8,542 nucleotides of DNA from Candidatus Zixiibacteriota bacterium (GTDB lineage: Bacteria > Zixibacteria > MSB-5A5 > GN15 > FEB-12): the NCBI GenBank assembly GCA_022570975.1, contig JACZYS010000013.1, positions 12,668 to 21,209 of the forward strand, written 5' to 3'. The position numbers and the translations under genes were made by a program. The notes beneath the pieces were generated by a model. That model saw only the letters and a list, made by a program, of their open reading frames with translations. It searched no databases and had not been told where the DNA came from. This document shows positions 5,697-8,542 of this stretch, piece by piece. The stretch's first letter is position 1. Every line of letters begins with the position of its first letter.

Positions 5697-7624
5697 TTGT
5701 TTTCTTCCGTGCTATTTTTTTTTGGATAAAGTTCAATATCCATCCCTCCGCCCCATTTGGAATCAGTTTTCCAGTAGTAATTATTTTTGCCATTCCCCCG
5801 GTACTGGTCATCCCCTGACAAATCTAAAAAGAGTCCGATAGAGCCAAATTCTCTCCTTGGATTTCCATAACCCTGGCTGTTTTTTGGGTTTTTGATATTG
5901 TACCTGTCATCTCCATTGTTATCAATCATAATGCCGAAACCGTTTGCAGAACCGGCTGCCTGAGAGAGGTCATAGGCAGTATAGGTGTCATTGCCGCCCC
6001 GGTCCAAAAGGATTCCACAGGAGTAGTCATGACCGCAACCCTGAGAGACTCCTTTTGAAAAATAGGTGTCGTTGCCTTCGTCATCAATTAAGATGCCGCC
6101 AGTCATATGAGTTCCTGCTCCCTGAGCATACTGGAACGAATTATAAATGTCATTCCCTTCGACATCATAAAGCATTCCCAGCGACCACCAGTAGCTGGAT
6201 CCCTGACCAAAGATATCAGTGGTATAAGTATCATTACCCTGCATATCAATTAAACCTCCTATTCCTCCTGAAAATATTGGTCTCATCCCAATTGCGAAAC
6301 CCTGTGAGAAAGAGTAATAATGATCATCATACCTGAGAATATCCTTATATTTTCCACCGGCGAAATAATTGTCGTTTCCTTTGACATCATAGAGAAGCCC
6401 AATTCCCTCAACGAACCCAAATCCCTGTGACGACAAAGCCGCGCTATATATATCTCTGCCGAATTCATCAATCAAAAGACCAAGTCCGTAGCACCCGGCA
6501 CCCTGCAAGAAAGTATCTCCCTCGTAAATATCATCACCTTCTCTGTCATAAAGGATTCCAAAACCAAAATATCCGCTGCCCATTGCAAATGATTTAGCCC
6601 GGTAGCTGTCGTTACCGGCTAAATCAATTAAAATGCCCACCGAGAAACAGCCGCTGCCTAAAGTAAAGTCAGATTTTGAGCGATAGCTGTCATCTCCGGA
6701 GAAGTCAATTATGACTACCGGGTGGGGGTTTTCCGGGTCATAGGTGAGGTCATAAATATCATCCCCGCCAAAATCGATTATGAATTTGTAGTCGCCGTTG
6801 TAGTAGTCATTATCCGTTCCTCCTATTGCCCAACCGGATTGTTTCCCCAAATTAAATTCATGATTAAAATTGTCAGGAACAAAAGAGGGAGCATTTAGAA
6901 GTTCAGATATGCTGACAGAATTATTTTTCAACAAACTCTCGATATTTCTCAGTTCCAAAATCAGCTGTCTCAAAAGACCAATACCGGCATCAACCACCGG
7001 GTCTTTGTTAATCAGGTATGCATATGAAGCAAACCGGTCAGCATATTCTTCTTCCAATTTGTCCAGTGAGTCAATGGCGTTGACAGATAAAAAGACCTCG
7101 TTCTCATCAATTTTTATGAGCGAAGGGAATTTTCTAATGAGGAAATTTTTTTGTGAAGCTGACAAACGAGAAAACATGGCTTCCGTTGACCTGGGTATAA
7201 TGACATCAATATAAAGAGCCGCCTGCTGGAGAAGCTGGTTTAAGACTTCCGAAGTGTAGTGCAGATTATATGACTGCTGTATCTCGCTCAAGTCTGCGTC
7301 ATAGGCATAATATCTGACAGTCTGATCAGCTCTGGCTAAATCCTGAAATAAGACGGAAGAGAGTATTTCCGGCTGTCCTATTATATGAGCAGATTTAAAC
7401 TGGGATGTATAGTCAATCATATCAAGGGGGCTTTTCATAAGCTCGGTAATGACTTTCAGTCTCAGAGAGTCTGGCTCGGTATAGTCTTCCCTGAAAGAGA
7501 AATCTGATGCTCTTAATCCAATGTATTCACTTAAGTGATTCAAACCCTCAATCTCTGTTTTCTCCTGAGCAAAAGAAGAGGAGTTCATAGCCAGAATTAG
7601 GATTACTGTTAGGAATAATTTCAT
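5693..7624 (-). CDS. Exported protein with twelve D-x-x-G-[N/D]-D-x-Y repeats, function unknown
   Basis: A 643-residue protein with a signal peptide (MKLFLTVILILAMNSSSFA, cleavage near 19-20). Residues 20-270 are mostly helical and not recognised. Residues 281-608 hold twelve copies of G-[N/D]-D-x-Y (one has G-R-D), with the final Tyr at 291, 314, 341, 367, 393, 420, 467, 494, 521, 548, 575 and 608. The usual spacing is 26-27 residues. Most units read [IL]-x-[IY]-D-x-x-G-N-D-x-Y, then about six residues, Q-G-x-G, an aromatic/Gly-rich stretch and G before the next strand. The regular Asp/Asn/Gly turns suggest a beta-solenoid with possible metal-binding turns, but the motif differs from the RTX nonapeptide. 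I know no functional assignment. It heads a three-gene operon. The start has no Shine-Dalgarno sequence. Confidence 0.8.
   Translation of the reverse strand: MKLFLTVILILAMNSSSFAQEKTEIEGLNHLSEYIGLRASDFSFREDYTEPDSLRLKVITELMKSPLDMIDYTSQFKSAHIIGQPEILSSVLFQDLARADQTVRYYAYDADLSEIQQSYNLHYTSEVLNQLLQQAALYIDVIIPRSTEAMFSRLSASQKNFLIRKFPSLIKIDENEVFLSVNAIDSLDKLEEEYADRFASYAYLINKDPVVDAGIGLLRQLILELRNIESLLKNNSVSISELLNAPSFVPDNFNHEFNLGKQSGWAIGGTDNDYYNGDYKFIIDFGGDDIYDLTYDPENPHPVVIIDFSGDDSYRSKSDFTLGSGCFSVGILIDLAGNDSYRAKSFAMGSGYFGFGILYDREGDDIYEGDTFLQGAGCYGLGLLIDEFGRDIYSAALSSQGFGFVEGIGLLYDVKGNDNYFAGGKYKDILRYDDHYYSFSQGFAIGMRPIFSGGIGGLIDMQGNDTYTTDIFGQGSSYWWSLGMLYDVEGNDIYNSFQYAQGAGTHMTGGILIDDEGNDTYFSKGVSQGCGHDYSCGILLDRGGNDTYTAYDLSQAAGSANGFGIMIDNNGDDRYNIKNPKNSQGYGNPRREFGSIGLFLDLSGDDQYRGNGKNNYYWKTDSKWGGGMDIELYPKKNSTEENK
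5801..6784 (-). repeat. 27-residue (81-bp) tandem repeat array in the G-[N/D]-D-x-Y protein
   Basis: This stretch encodes residues 281-608. Five of the eleven motif-to-motif distances are exactly 27 residues and two are 26. The exceptions are 23 (first), 47 (between Tyr420 and Tyr467, where an acidic/Tyr-rich insert with RYDDHYYSFSQG lies) and 33 (last). DNA copies share short words on the + strand such as gtcattgcc and tcatcaat(t) but are well diverged, so the array is old. It is coding sequence and not a CRISPR or DNA-level satellite. Confidence 0.8.
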
Positions 7625-7630
7625 AATTAT

Positions 7631-7659
7631 ATTATCGAATTATGTCAGGAAAAAATCAA
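7631..7659 (-). promoter_or_regulatory. Candidate sigma-70-type promoter of the three-gene operon
   Basis: On the minus strand TTGATT (7659-7654) and GATAAT (7636-7631) are separated by exactly 17 bases. They match TTGACA at 4 of 6 and TATAAT at 5 of 6 positions. A start about seven bases after the -10 box falls at or next to the A of the ATG at 7624, so the mRNA would be leaderless or nearly so. This agrees with the missing Shine-Dalgarno. AT-rich DNA gives such matches by chance, and the lineage's own promoter consensus is unknown. Confidence 0.35.
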
Positions 7660-7708
7660 GATTAAATAAGATTTTGATAAATGGGTTAGTTGACGAGAAT
7701 TTGGAGAT

Positions 7709-7738
7709 AAAAAAAAGCGCCCTTAAAAAGGGCGCTTT
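7709..7738 (-). terminator. Rho-independent terminator of the pilin gene
   Basis: On the minus strand AAAGCGCCCTT, a TTT loop and AAGGGCGCTTT form a perfect 11-bp stem (7738-7714), followed by an unbroken run of eight T counting the last stem bases. It starts 24 bases after the pilin stop codon. The + strand also has T after the stem but only three, so termination is chiefly for the minus strand. It separates the pilin transcript from the operon downstream. Confidence 0.93.
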
Positions 7739-7762
7739 GAAATTCTATGATTTTATACTGGC

Positions 7763-8182
7763 TTAAGTATTAACGTCATTAGTAGTATTGGCAAGAGTAC
7801 CGTTTTGATCAATCTGCCATGTATCGACGGTGGCATCATCATCAAGGTTTGCAGTTGCTACACAGGTAAAGGTGTTAGCAGCAGCAGTCATGACATAGCT
7901 ATATTGAGCACCAGTCATGATTTCAACACCTATAACAGTAAAAGTACCACCGGCAGCAGCGGTAACACCATCGTCACCGTAATTACCGTTGGCCTGACGA
8001 TATGTACGCTGCATGGTATAAACCTGCTTTAAAAGCTGTTTAGCTTCAGACTGTTTGGACTTTGTAGTAGCCTGCATAAATCTTGGAATAGCTAAAGCGG
8101 CCAAGATACCGATGATCACGACAACGATCATCAATTCGATAAGGGTAAAACCTTTTTCGCGATTGTGGAACTTTGAAAACAT
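7763..8182 (-). CDS. Type IV pilin-like protein (prepilin with class III signal)
   Basis: A 139-residue prepilin. The short basic leader MFSKFHNREKG is followed by FTLIELMIVVVIIGILAALA, the class III signal cut by prepilin peptidase between G11 and F12, leaving a mature protein of about 128 residues with the conserved Glu5 (E16). The N-terminal helix continues to about residue 62 (KQSEAKQLLKQVYTMQRTYR) and a small Ala/Thr/Gly-rich globular part ends with WQIDQNGTL. C107 is the only cysteine, so the usual C-terminal disulfide loop is absent. The GspG calcium-site ending is also absent, so a PilA-type pilin is more likely than the type II secretion major pseudopilin. A strong Shine-Dalgarno, a sigma-54-like promoter and its own terminator suggest high, regulated expression as a monocistronic unit. 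No assembly genes are in the window. Confidence 0.9.
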   Translation of the reverse strand: MFSKFHNREKGFTLIELMIVVVIIGILAALAIPRFMQATTKSKQSEAKQLLKQVYTMQRTYRQANGNYGDDGVTAAAGGTFTVIGVEIMTGAQYSYVMTAAANTFTCVATANLDDDATVDTWQIDQNGTLANTTNDVNT

Positions 8183-8187
8183 TTAAA

Positions 8188-8194
8188 CCTCCTC
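8188..8194 (-). promoter_or_regulatory. Strong ribosome binding site of the pilin gene
   Basis: On the minus strand GAGGAGG lies five bases before the ATG at 8182. It is by far the best Shine-Dalgarno in the window; the operon head and the + strand gene have none. It confirms the pilin start and fits a highly translated structural protein. Confidence 0.9.
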
Positions 8195-8247
8195 AGGTTC
8201 TTTTGGGGTTATTAGTTCTTAATTTCTAAACTCTGTTAGCTTTTATC

Positions 8248-8264
8248 GGCAAAGTTCGTGCCTT
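8248..8264 (-). promoter_or_regulatory. Sigma-54 (RpoN)-type -24/-12 promoter of the pilin gene
   Basis: The minus strand reads AAGGCACGAACTTTGCC. It contains GG at -24 (8262-8261), exactly ten bases, then GC at -12 (8250-8249), and matches the consensus TGGCACG-N4-TTGC at every position except the leading T. Transcription would begin near 8238, leaving a leader of about 55 bases before the ATG. Pilin genes in several proteobacteria (for example pilA of Pseudomonas, Myxococcus and Geobacter) use RpoN with a PilR-type activator, so the placement makes biological sense. Confidence 0.72.
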
Positions 8265-8310
8265 TGTTGATTCCTTTTTTTGAACAGTCGTAGAATTATT
8301 TACTCCTCAA

Positions 8311-8341
8311 CGGTTTACATCTCTTTTTTTTGAGATAACCG
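8311..8341. repeat. Bulged inverted repeat with an A8/T8 loop between pilin promoter and enhancer-like sites
   Basis: CGGTT-TAC-ATCTC, then eight T, then GAGAT-AACCG: ten base pairs with a three-base bulge on one side. The homopolymer tract would bend DNA. It lies about 75-105 bp upstream of the inferred pilin start, between the promoter and the tandem GCAAATTGC sites, where bending helps activator looping at sigma-54 promoters. Its role is inferred. Confidence 0.3.
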
Positions 8342-8393
8342 GAATTATGGGACCAATCTTTTATTTTGTGAATTTGTTTTTGGGGAGAGGCAG

Positions 8394-8423
8394 TGCAAAT
8401 TGCCAATATAATTTGCAAATTGC
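8394..8423. promoter_or_regulatory. Paired TGCAAATTGC sites, candidate upstream activator (enhancer) sites
   Basis: TGCAAATTGC occurs at 8394-8403 and again at 8414-8423, start to start exactly 20 bp, about two helical turns. Each copy contains GCAA-A-TTGC, an inverted repeat around one base, as expected for a dimeric regulator. The flanking bases are similar too (TGCAAATTGCcAATA and TGCAAATTGCAATA). The pair lies about 155-185 bp upstream of the inferred sigma-54 start, a usual distance for enhancer-binding activators. The protein that binds is not identifiable. Confidence 0.5.
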
Positions 8424-8431
8424 AATAGGGG

Positions 8432-8454
8432 ATCTCATCTTTATCAGAAGAGAT
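8432..8454. repeat. Imperfect inverted repeat upstream of the pilin control region
   Basis: ATCTCATCT, loop TTATC, AGAAGAGAT: eight of nine positions pair. It has no T tract and is not a terminator. It may be a protein site or chance; it lies just outside the paired GCAAATTGC sites. Confidence 0.2.
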
Positions 8455-8490
8455 ATACTATCAACTATTTTATTCTATATTATATCAAAC

Positions 8491-8517
8491 AAAAAAACCC
8501 GCCAAATTTGGCGGGTT
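8491..8517 (-). terminator. Rho-independent terminator of a minus-strand gene beyond the right edge
   Basis: AACCCGCCAAATTTGGCGGGTT (8496-8517) is a perfect 22-base palindrome. On the minus strand the stem runs into seven T followed by GTTTGAT, a good terminator. On the + strand only TTCTC follows, so it acts for transcription entering from the right. It isolates the pilin unit from its upstream neighbour. Confidence 0.88.
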
Positions 8518-8542
8518 CTCATAAGTTATCTTAATTCTGTTT

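Larger units (their letters stand above)
8183..8542. other. Intergenic region upstream of the pilin gene (360 bases)
   Basis: No plausible gene is seen on either strand. Moving away from the pilin start, it holds the ribosome binding site, a leader of about 55 bases, the sigma-54-type promoter, a T7 run (8275-8281), the bulged inverted repeat with a T8 loop, the paired GCAAATTGC sites, an imperfect inverted repeat, an AT-rich stretch (about 8455-8490) with nothing recognised, and a terminator for a gene beyond the right edge. The last 25 bases may include that gene's end: two of the three minus frames have a TAA there. Confidence 0.7.

Noticed and set aside
5944..6336. A 130-codon open frame on the + strand
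   Set aside because: It lies antisense within the repeat array of the 643-residue protein, is rich in Arg, His and Pro as expected for a shadow frame, and shows no domain or ribosome binding site.
5801..6784. 81-bp periodic DNA repeats resembling a CRISPR or satellite array
   Set aside because: The period is exactly 27 codons, the copies are diverged in DNA but conserved in protein, and the frame is open throughout. It is a protein repeat.
5801..6784. Classical RTX (GGxGxDxxx) calcium-binding repeats
   Set aside because: The G-N-D core is shared, but the nine-residue tandem period and the GGxG start are absent; the repeat is 27 residues with conserved Tyr and Gln.
7626..7631. Exact TATAAT on the minus strand just before the operon start codon
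   Set aside because: The hexamer 17 bases upstream (TTTTCC) is not a -35 box, and transcription would begin inside the coding sequence.
7763..8182. Assignment of the pilin as GspG (type II secretion major pseudopilin)
   Set aside because: The length fits, but the C-terminal Asp/Gly calcium-site region of GspG is missing and no type II secretion gene is nearby.
8389..8406. A second sigma-54-like element, TTGGCAATTTGCACTGCC on the minus strand
   Set aside because: The GG and GC are separated by 11 bases instead of 10, and the segment is part of the paired GCAAATTGC repeat. The site at 8248-8264 has the correct spacing and a better position.

Overview
The window is an AT-rich bacterial segment, probably from the chromosome of an uncultivated Gram-negative-type lineage. 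The gene set (type IV pilin, HDOD regulator, YprB-type exonuclease with a TPR tail, DUF4097-like protein, exported repeat proteins) and the style of the pilin N-terminus recall the FCB superphylum or candidate phyla such as Zixibacteria. This placement comes from protein style only; no rRNA or marker gene is present.

Layout. On the + strand, positions 1-225 are open in one frame and may be the 3' end of an upstream gene. An exported DUF4097-like beta-solenoid protein follows (152-2089). It converges, with a 19-bp gap, on a block of minus-strand genes. Read in transcription order from the right, these are a type IV pilin (8182-7763), an exported protein with twelve D-x-x-G-[N/D]-D-x-Y motifs (7624-5693), an exported HEAT-repeat protein (5696-4728), a DEDD exonuclease with a TPR-like tail (4741-3509), and an HDOD protein ending in a histidine-kinase-like dimerisation helix pair with no ATPase domain (3419-2109).

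The pilin is a separate transcription unit. It has a sigma-54-type -24/-12 promoter, a strong ribosome binding site and its own rho-independent terminator. Farther upstream lie two copies of TGCAAATTGC exactly 20 bp apart, placed where an enhancer-binding activator would sit. The three genes 7624-3509 overlap by 4 and 14 bp and look like one operon. Their only promoter candidate would start transcription at or next to the first start codon, which also lacks a Shine-Dalgarno sequence. The HDOD gene follows after 97 bp; a perfect 9-bp inverted repeat overlaps its ribosome binding site.

The most notable points are the poorly recognised 27-residue repeat protein and its operon with a cytoplasmic exonuclease, the orphan DHp domain on the HDOD protein, and the pilin control region. 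No mobile element, CRISPR array, tRNA or rRNA was seen.
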